Source of the DNA: Bacteroidota bacterium
GTDB taxonomy: Bacteria; Bacteroidota; Bacteroidia; Chitinophagales; Chitinophagaceae
DNA length: 34,310 nucleotides
Direction: 5' to 3'
NCBI GenBank assembly: GCA_005884665.1
Contig: VBAT01000008.1
Coordinates: forward strand, 4,012 to 38,321
Part shown: in pieces, positions 17,804-25,536 of the stretch
Numbering within the stretch: position 1 is the first letter of the stretch
Layout: each line of letters starts with the position of its first letter
Translations under genes and position numbers: made by a program
Notes under the pieces: generated by a model
Told to the model about the DNA's origin: nothing
What the model saw: the letters and a program-made list of their open reading frames with translations, nothing else
Database searches by the model: none

Positions 17804-19289
17804 TATTATAAAATGCGCCGTCTGCCGTACCTGCCGCTACTGCTTTAATATCTTTTATATCGCTGGCAATGTACAAAGGGTCCTTTCCTCCCAGCTCGCA
17901 TTGGCACGGAACCATCTTCGACGCGACTTTTTCATAAATGTATTTGCCTGTTTTATGAGAACCTGTGAAATAATAACCATCAAAAGGAAGATCAAGCAGG
18001 TTTTCGCCGGTGTCTTTTCCACCGATCGCGATATGAAAGAGATCGGAATGGATACCAGCCAGCTTCAGCAGTTTTTCGATTTCCAGCCCGGTTAATGTTG
18101 CATATTCGGAGGGCTTATACATAACCGCGTTGCCGGCCAGCAGGGCAGGAACAAATACATTTACTCCCACCAGGTAAGGGTAGTTCCAGGCGGAGATATT
18201 ACAAACAACTCCCAGCGGTTCATAAGAGATTTTTTCTTCCATTTCTTCGTTACTTCTCATGGCCTCATCGGATAAATATTTGTCTGCGTTATCAGTCAGC
18301 CATTTTATCCGGGCCATTGCTCCTTTTATTTCGTTGTGCGACTGCTGCAGTGGTTTCCCAACTTCTGAAGTCAGAATAGCCGCAAGTTGTTCAATATTTT
18401 CTTCCAGTAAAGACGAAAATTTTCTGATAGTAGCAGTTCTTTCCGAAAGCGGCAGTTTATTCCATCCTGGTTGAGCTGTTTTCAATGATTCAAACTTTCT
18501 GTGCAGGCTTTCTCTGTTGTCTTCATTCAGTTCGGCTATGATGTCTTCGGTAGCCGGGTTAGTAACAGTAAGCTTTTTCATACTGGTTTCCCGGATAGCT
18601 GCCAGGAATTGTCTTTTAAGGTTTTCGGAAAAAGGATTCTCTTCTTTGTCTTTTATTCTTTCCGGGTGCCATTGCACGCATAACATAAATGCCTTGTTAC
18701 TCTTGTCGGCAAACTCCAGGCCTTCGATCATCTTTTCATCATCGCTGTCAAAAGCATTTGGAACAAGGTTATTGCCGATTGCCTTCGGATCAATTGCCTG
18801 GTGATGCGCACTGTTTACATGGCCGCCTTCCGCGCCTGTGATCTTACCGAGCAAACTATTGTTGCTGGCAAAGACATGATGTTCCTTATCGGATTTTTCT
18901 TTTCGGTGACGTTCATTTTTATTGTCAAGATCCTGTATCAGTTTTCCGCCCTGTAATACATTTACCAGTTGCATGCCCCTGCATATGCCCAACAACGGAA
19001 GCTTGTTTGCCTGCGAATAGCGATATATCTTTTCTTCAAAGTAGTCCCTGCCTGGCTGAAATAGCGCAGGACTGTTTTCATAGTTTGCATTTCCATTATA
19101 AAACGAAGGATCGACATCTATTCCCCCTGTCAAAAGAAAGCCATCACAACGGTAGATGTCTTCTGTATTATTTTTTTCAAATGAAAGCTCAACCAGTTCC
19201 ACGTCGTTTCCCAAATCTGCCGGCGTGAACCAGTTCCAATAGTTCTCAAAAAAAGTATGTGTGAAACTGATCCCTATCTTTTTCTTCAT
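17781..19289 (-). CDS. PuuD-like gamma-glutamyl hydrolase fused to aldehyde dehydrogenase N-terminus
   Basis: Residues 1-236 form a class I glutamine amidotransferase of peptidase family C26 (PuuD, gamma-glutamyl-GABA hydrolase type), with LLTGGIDVDP, nucleophile C103 in GICRGMQ, and H208/E210 in QWHPE. Residues 237-502 are an aldehyde dehydrogenase starting at an internal Met (codon at 18581): N368 in AWNYP, K392 in YKPSE, FTGSHKTG (441-448), E465 in ELGGK, then NNGQ before the frame breaks. In the inferred pathway the dehydrogenase oxidises a gamma-glutamyl aldehyde to the acid and the PuuD part then frees glutamate and the amino acid. Such genes are normally separate; only a few residues link them here. 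The gene follows the alcohol dehydrogenase by 30 nt, presumably in one operon. Family calls are strong; the substrate is inferred from neighbours. Confidence 0.85.
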   Translation of the reverse strand: MKKKIGISFTHTFFENYWNWFTPADLGNDVELVELSFEKNNTEDIYRCDGFLLTGGIDVDPSFYNGNANYENSPALFQPGRDYFEEKIYRYSQANKLPLLGICRGMQLVNVLQGGKLIQDLDNKNERHRKEKSDKEHHVFASNNSLLGKITGAEGGHVNSAHHQAIDPKAIGNNLVPNAFDSDDEKMIEGLEFADKSNKAFMLCVQWHPERIKDKEENPFSENLKRQFLAAIRETSMKKLTVTNPATEDIIAELNEDNRESLHRKFESLKTAQPGWNKLPLSERTATIRKFSSLLEENIEQLAAILTSEVGKPLQQSHNEIKGAMARIKWLTDNADKYLSDEAMRSNEEMEEKISYEPLGVVCNISAWNYPYLVGVNVFVPALLAGNAVMYKPSEYATLTGLEIEKLLKLAGIHSDLFHIAIGGKDTGENLLDLPFDGYYFTGSHKTGKYIYEKVASKMVPCQCELGGKDPLYIASDIKDIKAVAAGTADGAFYNNGQRLFR

Positions 19290-19319
19290 ACTCTTAACTT
19301 TTAACTCTAAACTGTCAAC

Positions 19320-20468
19320 TCAAAGCGCTTTAGAGTACAAATTTCTGAAATCTTCCCGGCTTACGGGCTTAGGGTTATTCGGGTGTGCAAAATCCGCTAT
19401 TGCAAGATCGGAGAGAGGTTCTATATGCTCATTTTTAACACCGATATCTTTCAGCTTATGCGGAATATTGATCTTCGAATTGAGTTCAAATAGATAGTTC
19501 ACCACGGCCGGGCCCGTTTCTTCCTTTAACTCCAATGTCCTGGCTATCCGTTTGAATTTATTTTCAAATCCTTCAATGTTGAACTCCATGCCGTACGGAA
19601 TATTAACGGCATTGGCCAATCCATGATGGGTATCGAGTAATGAAGAAAGGGGATGTGCGAGCGAATGTACAACACCCAGTCCTTTTTGAAAGGCAATAGC
19701 TCCCATCATGGATGCTACCAGCATTTTACTGCGCGATTCGATATCGGGTTTGTTTACCGCTTTCTCGAGAGAACCGCTGATGAGAGAGATCCCTTCCAGC
19801 GCAATTCCTTCACAGATGGGGTGGGGCATTTTGGCAAGAAATGCTTCCATATTATGCGTCAATGCGTCCATGCCAGTAGCGGCGGTAATGAAAGGCGGAA
19901 GTTCCATGGTCAGCAATGGATCCGCAAAAACAATTTTCGCGAGCAGTTTGGGTGAAAAAAGAATTTTCTTCTGGTGTGTTTCGTCATCTGAAATGATAGC
20001 GCTGCGCCCTACCTCGCTCCCGGTTCCGGCTGTTGTAGGTATGGCGATAAAATGAGGGACATCGTTTGTGACATACACATCGCCCCCGACCAGGTCGTCA
20101 TATTTGAAAAGATCATCGCGATGATTCACTCTTAACACAATGGCTCTGGCTACATCCAGGGCCGCACCGCCTCCAATTCCAATGATAGAATCTCTTTTCG
20201 TGTTATCATATACATCGGTCCCTTTGTATACATCGGATTTCACCGGGTTCTTATGTATATCTGAAAATACTTCGACCGAAATATTTTTCTTCTCCAGGCT
20301 GCTGACGATTTCCCGGAAAAAGCTGAGCTGTGACACATTCGGATCTGAAACAATGAGTGGCTTTCTTAAATCGTTCTTTAAAAGATAATCTCCCAATTCC
20401 CCACTGGCACCTGCTCCAAAACGGATCGTTGTTGGAAAGTTGTATTGATATATTTTATCGAAAACCAT
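19320..20468 (-). CDS. Iron-containing (group III) alcohol dehydrogenase
   Basis: 382 residues, the normal length for the family, which interconverts alcohols and aldehydes with NAD(P) and usually Fe2+. Visible signatures are the nucleotide-binding GIGGGAALDVARA (97-109), TTAGTGSEVG (145-154), and four metal ligands with exact FucO-like spacing: D201, H205, H268 and H282 (MDALTH, HSLAHP, DTHHG). The gene lies between the gamma-glutamyl ligase and the PuuD/aldehyde dehydrogenase gene on the same strand. That position suggests it oxidises the hydroxyl group of a gamma-glutamylated amino alcohol to the aldehyde. This would explain why no PuuB-type amine oxidase is present. Family assignment is firm; substrate assignment is an inference. 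Confidence 0.88.
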   Translation of the reverse strand: MVFDKIYQYNFPTTIRFGAGASGELGDYLLKNDLRKPLIVSDPNVSQLSFFREIVSSLEKKNISVEVFSDIHKNPVKSDVYKGTDVYDNTKRDSIIGIGGGAALDVARAIVLRVNHRDDLFKYDDLVGGDVYVTNDVPHFIAIPTTAGTGSEVGRSAIISDDETHQKKILFSPKLLAKIVFADPLLTMELPPFITAATGMDALTHNMEAFLAKMPHPICEGIALEGISLISGSLEKAVNKPDIESRSKMLVASMMGAIAFQKGLGVVHSLAHPLSSLLDTHHGLANAVNIPYGMEFNIEGFENKFKRIARTLELKEETGPAVVNYLFELNSKINIPHKLKDIGVKNEHIEPLSDLAIADFAHPNNPKPVSREDFRNLYSKAL

Positions 20469-20490
20469 TTTTTGTAAAAAATAAAAACCG

Positions 20491-20629
20491 AAGAACCAGA
20501 CAAATCAAAAGAAGAACCAAATTCAAGAAACAAGAACCAAATAAACTACAAATAAAAATATTCAAACAGAAGCACCCCGATATAATATTCGAATTTCGAA
20601 TTTCATATTTCGAATTTATTTGGTTCTTG
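20491..20629. repeat. Intergenic inverted repeat with tandem AAGAACCA units
   Basis: The 170-nt gap between the ligase and alcohol dehydrogenase genes holds AAGAACCA at 20491, 20512 and 20532 (about 20 nt apart). The last unit lies within CAAGAACCAAATAAA (20531-20545), whose reverse complement TTTATTTGGTTCTTG is at 20615-20629, a 15-nt inverted repeat. TTCGAA occurs three times between (20588, 20595, 20609). It could fold in the operon mRNA and set relative expression, or simply be an intergenic repeat element. Confidence 0.6.
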
Positions 20630-20638
20630 GATCTTTAT

Positions 20639-21997
20639 TTAAATTATTTCAAAGTATCTATGGTATTCCCAATCCGTCACTGCCTTCAAATGCTGTTTCC
20701 ATTCCCATTCCCTGGTTTGGGTAAAATGATCAACAAAACTGTCGCCAAAGAGTTCTCTTGCAATTTTGGAATTCTTCATTTGCAGCGTTGCCTCGATCAG
20801 TGTAGCCGGCAACACTCCGTTCGAATAATCCCGGTAACCATTACCGGCAGTTGCAGCCTGTTTTAATTTCAATTTGTTTTTAATTCCATACAGACCCGCC
20901 GCCAGGCAACCCGCCATAGCCAGGTATGGATTGACGTCGGAACCAGGTACTCTTGTTTCCAACCGGCATGAGCGGCTGCTTCCTGGAATGATACGTACTG
21001 CAACCGTCCTGTTATCGATTCCCCATGTAAGCGTGGTAGGCGCCCAGGCTCCTTCAACCAGTCTTTTATAGCTGTTGACGGTAGGAGCAAACAATGGAAG
21101 TACAAAAGGCAAACAATAGAGCTGGCCCGCCACATAACTTTTCATCTGCTCACTCATCTTCATTTTATCCTTTTCGTTGTGGAAAAGATTCTTCTTTCCT
21201 GCTTTGTCCCAAAGACTTTGATGAATATGACCTCCGCAGCCTGGCAGGTTTTCATTGACCTTGGCCATAAACGTGGCCATGATGCCATGCCTGTAAGCGA
21301 TCTCTTTTACAGCCGTTTTAAATAACAAAGCCCTGTCCGCTGCTTCCAAAATATCGGAATAAACGATGGCTGCCTCATAAGTACCCGGCCCGGTTTCGGT
21401 ATGCAGGCCTTCGATAGGAATATCAAACTTATTAAGCAGTTCAAACAAGTCACTGAAGTATGGATTCTCCATAGATGAACGGAGGATCGAATAGCCAAAC
21501 ATTCCCGGTGTTAAAGGAGTAAGATTCCTGAATTGCTTGTCATTGGCCGATTGTGGCGTTTCAGCAAAATTATACCACTCGAATTCCTGGGAAAAAATGG
21601 GAGAGTAGCCTTGTTTATTGGCATCGTTTAATAACCGTTTCAAAAGCTGCCTGGGACAAATATCTGCAGGGTTGCCTTTTTCGTCCGTCAATTCACTTAA
21701 GAAAAAAGGAACATCATTTTCCCAGGGAATTTTTCGGAAACTATTTAGATCCAGTACAGCCGGGGCATCAGGATAACCGGTATGCCAACCGGTATATTTT
21801 ACATTATCGTAAGTGACATCTCCTGCATCCCATCCAAAGATCACATCACAAAATCCCATCCCGTTGTCAACAACAGACAAAAATTTTTCAGTTGAAATAT
21901 ATTTGCCTCTCAGTATCCCGTCAATATCCGCAATTGCTACTTTCACTTTCCCGGAAGGATGGTCTTTTACATACTGGATAATTTCTTTTGTAGTCAT
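20639..21997 (-). CDS. Glutamine synthetase family gamma-glutamyl-amine ligase
   Basis: 452 residues from the ATG at 21997 (a TTG nine bases earlier is in frame but unnecessary). It has the type I glutamine synthetase fold: a beta-grasp N-terminus with DIDGILRGKYI (24-34), E138/E140 in SQEFEWYNF, E201 and E208 in HTETGPGTYEA, H257 in GCGGHIHQS, KRLVEGAWAP near 311, and E347 in RLETRVPGSDVNPYLA. These correspond to the metal, glutamate and ATP sites. Members of this family away from nitrogen-regulation genes, such as PuuA, IpuC and GlnA4, join glutamate to amines. Lying next to an amine permease and oxidoreductases, it most likely makes gamma-glutamylethanolamide or a similar amide. True GlnA is unlikely from context but cannot be excluded by sequence alone. 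Confidence 0.87.
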   Translation of the reverse strand: MTTKEIIQYVKDHPSGKVKVAIADIDGILRGKYISTEKFLSVVDNGMGFCDVIFGWDAGDVTYDNVKYTGWHTGYPDAPAVLDLNSFRKIPWENDVPFFLSELTDEKGNPADICPRQLLKRLLNDANKQGYSPIFSQEFEWYNFAETPQSANDKQFRNLTPLTPGMFGYSILRSSMENPYFSDLFELLNKFDIPIEGLHTETGPGTYEAAIVYSDILEAADRALLFKTAVKEIAYRHGIMATFMAKVNENLPGCGGHIHQSLWDKAGKKNLFHNEKDKMKMSEQMKSYVAGQLYCLPFVLPLFAPTVNSYKRLVEGAWAPTTLTWGIDNRTVAVRIIPGSSRSCRLETRVPGSDVNPYLAMAGCLAAGLYGIKNKLKLKQAATAGNGYRDYSNGVLPATLIEATLQMKNSKIARELFGDSFVDHFTQTREWEWKQHLKAVTDWEYHRYFEII

Positions 21998-22074
21998 ACA
22001 GATCAAAAAAGTAAAATGTAAAAAAGTAAAAACGCTGTTCCTGTTTTTAACTCGTTTTTTGAGGCTATAAAATA

Positions 22075-23397
22075 CTAATTATTTGCCGTGTTTTTGTGAA
22101 ATAGTTTAAAGCCAATATAGCATCCCGCAATAATACACAGAAAAATCAGCGCCGGCTTTTGATTGTAATAGGCCATTGCAATAATGGAAACAACTGCAAT
22201 GACCAGCGCTACGACAGGAAAAAAGGGATACAGCGGAACTTTAAAAGGTCTTTCCAGTCCCGGCTCCGTTCGCCTGAGGCGTAATAACGAGATCATGGAA
22301 ATAATATATAAGGTAAGGGCGCCAAAAACAGAGATGACAATTATATCGAGAGTCTTTTTGTTCAACAGGAGCAGTGTAACTATCCCAATCGCCGAATTTA
22401 CCAGGAGTGCCATAGCAGGTGTTTTGAATCGCGAATGAATTTTCCCAATGAATGAAGGACCATATTTTATCCTTCCAAATTCAAAGCTTGCCCTGCCTGC
22501 AGCAAGAATAATTCCATGAAAAGACGCAACGAGGCCGAAGAGTCCTATCGTTACCAGCAGCTTAAAAAGAATATTTTTTTTGTCGACGATATGACCGAGG
22601 GCCAATGGCAATGGAGAATCTGATGTTTCCCCCGGGCTTTTATAAACGATCGCTTCCCAGCCCGCTACCCCGATCGAACTGATAAAAACCAACACGCATA
22701 AAATAACCAATGTGAGAATAGCTGAGCCAAACCCGAGGATCATGGTCCGCTTGGGATTGATTGCCTCTTCCGCTACATTTGCAACTCCTTCTATCGCCAG
22801 GAAAAACCAGATGGCAGAAGGGATAGCCGCGAAAATTCCCTGCCACCCGTTCGGGAATGCATTATGGCGGAGATTCTTCATTTCGAATTGCGGCAATGAA
22901 ACTCCTGCAAACAACAACAACTCACCAACAGCAAACACGGTTATCAGAAGTTCAAAAGAAGCAGCTGCTTTTACTCCGTAAATATTTAAGGCGGTAAACA
23001 CAACAAATGCTGCAATAGCAATTGCGAGCACAGGTATTTGGGGGAAAAACAAATTAAAATAGGCCCCGATAGCAAAAGCAATGGCCGGGGGCGCGAAAAT
23101 GAATTCGACATTCTGCGCCATGCCGGCAATAAATCCCCAGTCTTTTCCTAAAGCCCGGTTAGCATAATCAAATCCACCGCCCGCCCTTGGAATAGCACAG
23201 GCCAGTTCGGTATAGCTAAAGGTGAATGTGACATACATGATAATGATAAAGACTGTCGCGATCGCCAGCCCCAGGGTGCCGCCTTCTTTTAGCCCGAGAT
23301 TCCATCCGAAGTACATGCCGGAGATGACATAGCCTACTCCTAAACCCCATAGCATCAGAGGGGTCAGTGTCCGTTTGAGTTCGTTGGGTGCCGACAA
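22075..23397 (-). CDS. APC-family amino acid/amine permease, ethanolamine permease type
   Basis: 440 residues with about 12 hydrophobic segments, in the amino acid-polyamine-organocation superfamily. The first helix region (GVGYVISGMYFGWNLGLKEG) and PNGWQGIFAAIPSAIWFFLA followed by a VAEE motif closely resemble ethanolamine permeases as I know them. The start is a TTG at 23397: no ATG precedes the first helix, and the next Met (residue 15) would remove the conserved KRTLTPL lead-in. It is the first gene of the catabolic set on this strand, 77 nt before the ligase. It probably imports the amine substrate across the inner membrane. Superfamily is certain; ethanolamine specificity is likely but not proven. 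Confidence 0.85.
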   Translation of the reverse strand: MSAPNELKRTLTPLMLWGLGVGYVISGMYFGWNLGLKEGGTLGLAIATVFIIIMYVTFTFSYTELACAIPRAGGGFDYANRALGKDWGFIAGMAQNVEFIFAPPAIAFAIGAYFNLFFPQIPVLAIAIAAFVVFTALNIYGVKAAASFELLITVFAVGELLLFAGVSLPQFEMKNLRHNAFPNGWQGIFAAIPSAIWFFLAIEGVANVAEEAINPKRTMILGFGSAILTLVILCVLVFISSIGVAGWEAIVYKSPGETSDSPLPLALGHIVDKKNILFKLLVTIGLFGLVASFHGIILAAGRASFEFGRIKYGPSFIGKIHSRFKTPAMALLVNSAIGIVTLLLLNKKTLDIIVISVFGALTLYIISMISLLRLRRTEPGLERPFKVPLYPFFPVVALVIAVVSIIAMAYYNQKPALIFLCIIAGCYIGFKLFHKNTANN

Positions 23398-23450
23398 ATG
23401 GGAAATTTTATTTGTAAATATCTTAAAAGACGGGAATTGTTCTTATTATT

Positions 23451-23969
23451 TTAAGACACATACCTGAATATCGCCATTGTGATAACAGCGATGGCCAGGA
23501 GAACAGCAACAAACGTGGTGGCAACGAAGATCCTCTTTTTTAGTTTGGTTACCTGTTGCAGTTGCTGTTCAGAAGGACGGTTTCCCTGTGCAATCGCCTT
23601 GTCAATCCTGTTAATACGGCCGGCAGCAGGACGGTTGAACGTAAAACCGATCACGAATGCGATGATGGATGCTATCATTCCCAGGCACAATACTTTTGAA
23701 GATGCGGCGGTAAACCATATTCGTTCAAAGCCATTTGAAAACTTCCAGATCAGGAATAGCCCGGATACTATTGTTACGATCCCGGTGATCGCCGCTGCGA
23801 TAGGGTAACCTGTTTTGGCGAGCTGTTGGATAAACTTTGTTCCTTCCAACTCTGAATTTTTTATTGCAGGGAAAACAAACAATACCACGTAGAAAACACT
23901 GCCGGCCCAGAAGACTCCGCAAATGATGTGCAGCAGGCGGAAGATGATTATATAGGTTGTTTCGTTCAT
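23451..23969 (-). CDS. Four-helix membrane protein, DUF2269/CopD-like
   Basis: 172 residues from the ATG at 23969. The frame stays open a further 11 codons to 24002, but that extension (MTVIASEAKQT) is translation of an intergenic repeat, so the inner start is preferred. There are four hydrophobic segments, starting with RLLHIICGVFWAGSVFYVV, and a polar, Lys/Arg/Gln-rich loop between helices 3 and 4. The RLLHI..GVFWAG lead resembles small DUF2269 or CopD-related membrane proteins. It lies 53 nt upstream of the permease on the same strand and may be cotranscribed with it, yet nothing in it points to amine metabolism. Function unknown. Confidence 0.7.
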   Translation of the reverse strand: MNETTYIIIFRLLHIICGVFWAGSVFYVVLFVFPAIKNSELEGTKFIQQLAKTGYPIAAAITGIVTIVSGLFLIWKFSNGFERIWFTAASSKVLCLGMIASIIAFVIGFTFNRPAAGRINRIDKAIAQGNRPSEQQLQQVTKLKKRIFVATTFVAVLLAIAVITMAIFRYVS

Positions 23970-23970
23970 G

Positions 23971-24025
23971 GTCTGCTTCGCTTCGCTTGCAATGACTGTC
24001 AACGGTGAGCCTGCCTGCAGGCAGG
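23971..24025. repeat. Dispersed repeat with 16-nt perfect palindrome
   Basis: GTCTGCTTCGCTTCGCTTGC and ATGAC (23971-23996) form a GCGAAGCGAAGC-type repeat, of which a diverged copy in the opposite orientation lies at 29338-29366. It is followed by the perfect palindrome CCTGCCTGCAGGCAGG (24010-24025). TGACTGTCAACGGT at 23993-24006 recurs at 24559-24572 on the other side of the DUF1905 gene. Confidence 0.6.
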
Positions 24026-24047
24026 TACAGAGTTTGCTACCGCAGGA

Positions 24048-24533
24048 TCACTCATCTTTCACCCTCAATAGCGGCGAAGATTCTTTTCCTTTCAACACCC
24101 TGATCAATTTATCAACATTACTCATCAAAGCCTCATCCGTCTTCAGGTTATTCAGATAGCGATTGATTTCCTTTTGTCTTGACGGCGCCAGTCGTGTAAA
24201 TATATGCAGCAATTTATGCTCTTTCAGTTTCCTCTTAAATGCCGTGGGCATCGGATGATTTTTATTTCTTTCCAATGTGTCCTGCTCTATATTGAAATAC
24301 GCGGTTTGACCGACCTTCAAATCAGCGCCCTTCAACATCGGACCGTTTATATACAACCTGTATCCTTCATCTTTGACAGGTACAAGAGTTTGCTGAAAAA
24401 AATGTTTATTGATAGTGCCTTTCACCGGTATGTATCCTTTGGTCGCTTTTAGTTTGTCGGAGATACGATATGGCACTTTAACGCAAGGGTTAACACCGAC
24501 CCTATAGATTCTCGATTTGAAAGAAAATTTCAT
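24048..24533 (-). CDS. DUF1905 plus YdeI/OmpD-associated domain protein
   Basis: 161 residues. The N-terminal half fits the DUF1905 beta-barrel pattern (VPYRISDKLKATKGYIPVKG, then LVPVKDEGYRLYINGPMLKG and VGQTAYFNIEQD). The C-terminal half, with PTAFKRKLKEH, FTRLAPSRQKEINRYL and a final helix around VDKLIRVLKGKE, fits the YdeI/OmpD-associated domain sometimes labelled bacteriocin-protection. The biochemical role of this pair is not established. The gene stands alone between repeat-containing gaps and has no evident functional link to its neighbours. No signal peptide or membrane segment is visible, so it is probably cytoplasmic. Confidence 0.75.
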   Translation of the reverse strand: MKFSFKSRIYRVGVNPCVKVPYRISDKLKATKGYIPVKGTINKHFFQQTLVPVKDEGYRLYINGPMLKGADLKVGQTAYFNIEQDTLERNKNHPMPTAFKRKLKEHKLLHIFTRLAPSRQKEINRYLNNLKTDEALMSNVDKLIRVLKGKESSPLLRVKDE

Positions 24534-24631
24534 TAGTAAGAGATAAGCACTTCACCAGTGACTGTCAACGGTCGGACAAGATGAATTCCACTAAGAAGAT
24601 CAATGAATATTCTGTTGTAAACAGAAGCTGC

Positions 24632-25477
24632 TTAATTCAATAAGCCTTTTGATTTCCCCTGGAACAGATCATTTACCAGTTGCTGGTTAAAGTGCTTGTC
24701 CAGGTCACCATCGATATTGTGATAAATGGCACTGACAAAGACTGTCTGAGCAGCGCTGATAATAGAAATTACCAGGAATACACCTACTACCGCCAGAGCA
24801 ATACCAGCAACCGGGTGGACGATTGATCCAATTAGAAATAAGGGAAGACCTACGACAATGATGCCAATGAACTGTACCAGTCCAAAACTGAATGTAGCTG
24901 CAAGACTTTCACCCCATTTTTGCTTCATCAGTTGTGATGAACGTTTTACTGCCTGGAATGGGCCTACATTTTCATATGCGATAACAGGTACAGCAAAAAA
25001 TACGGCAATGCTCCATACCACGCCGATCAGGCCGGTTATGATCTTTCCCAGCCAGCCCAATTCATCCTGTATGATCTTCAGGATAAGACCAACAGTTGCC
25101 GCCAGTAAAGCCCAGGAGAAAATAACACCTATGCAGCTCATGCTGAATTTCAGACCATCGCGAACACTGACTTCTTCCCCTCTGAAATAAAGCCGCGTGC
25201 AATGAATCAGCGCCATATTGAAGAATACTACCACGAAATAGTTGATGACATAAAAAATAAAAATCAGGAAATAATACAGGGGTGAATTATATCCTTCCAG
25301 TTTATCCATATCCCAATCAATGGCAAAGCCAAAGCCGGTGAAGAAAGAACCTGCGATCAGCAGGATCGAGAAGCTCGAAAGGATTGGAAAAAGTACAAGG
25401 TCTTTTTTTTCTTTCAGTACTTTGAAACTGCTCATGGCTATATTCCAGCCATTCGATAAACGGTCAAGGAAGCCCAT
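24632..25477 (-). CDS. DUF6159-like polytopic membrane protein
   Basis: 281 residues with about six hydrophobic segments. The opening MGFLDRLSNGWNIAMSSFKV and KEKKDLVLFPILSSFSILLI matches the pattern of DUF6159 proteins (a short helix, then a fPllS membrane entry). The middle carries paired helices (GLILKIIQDELGWLGKIITG and neighbours) and ends with a cytosolic tail rich in Gln, Lys and Asp. The ATG at 25477 is the natural start. It is probably an inner-membrane protein of unknown role; nothing nearby suggests a pathway. The family name is from memory of the pattern and moderately certain. Confidence 0.7.
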   Translation of the reverse strand: MGFLDRLSNGWNIAMSSFKVLKEKKDLVLFPILSSFSILLIAGSFFTGFGFAIDWDMDKLEGYNSPLYYFLIFIFYVINYFVVVFFNMALIHCTRLYFRGEEVSVRDGLKFSMSCIGVIFSWALLAATVGLILKIIQDELGWLGKIITGLIGVVWSIAVFFAVPVIAYENVGPFQAVKRSSQLMKQKWGESLAATFSFGLVQFIGIIVVGLPLFLIGSIVHPVAGIALAVVGVFLVISIISAAQTVFVSAIYHNIDGDLDKHFNQQLVNDLFQGKSKGLLN

Positions 25478-25536
25478 AGTAAGGTGGTTTTTTAGTTATT
25501 TAAATGTAATTAAAAACTGCGTGAAATTAAAATCCG

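Noticed and set aside
20357..20866. Plus-strand 169-codon frame over the ligase/dehydrogenase gap
   Set aside because: It crosses the intergenic repeat and runs antisense to the conserved ligase 3' end; its composition (Lys/Asn/Phe runs) is repeat-derived.
23970..24002. N-terminal MTVIASEAKQT extension of the membrane protein
   Set aside because: It is translation of an intergenic repeat; the ATG at 23969 gives a normal start before the first helix.
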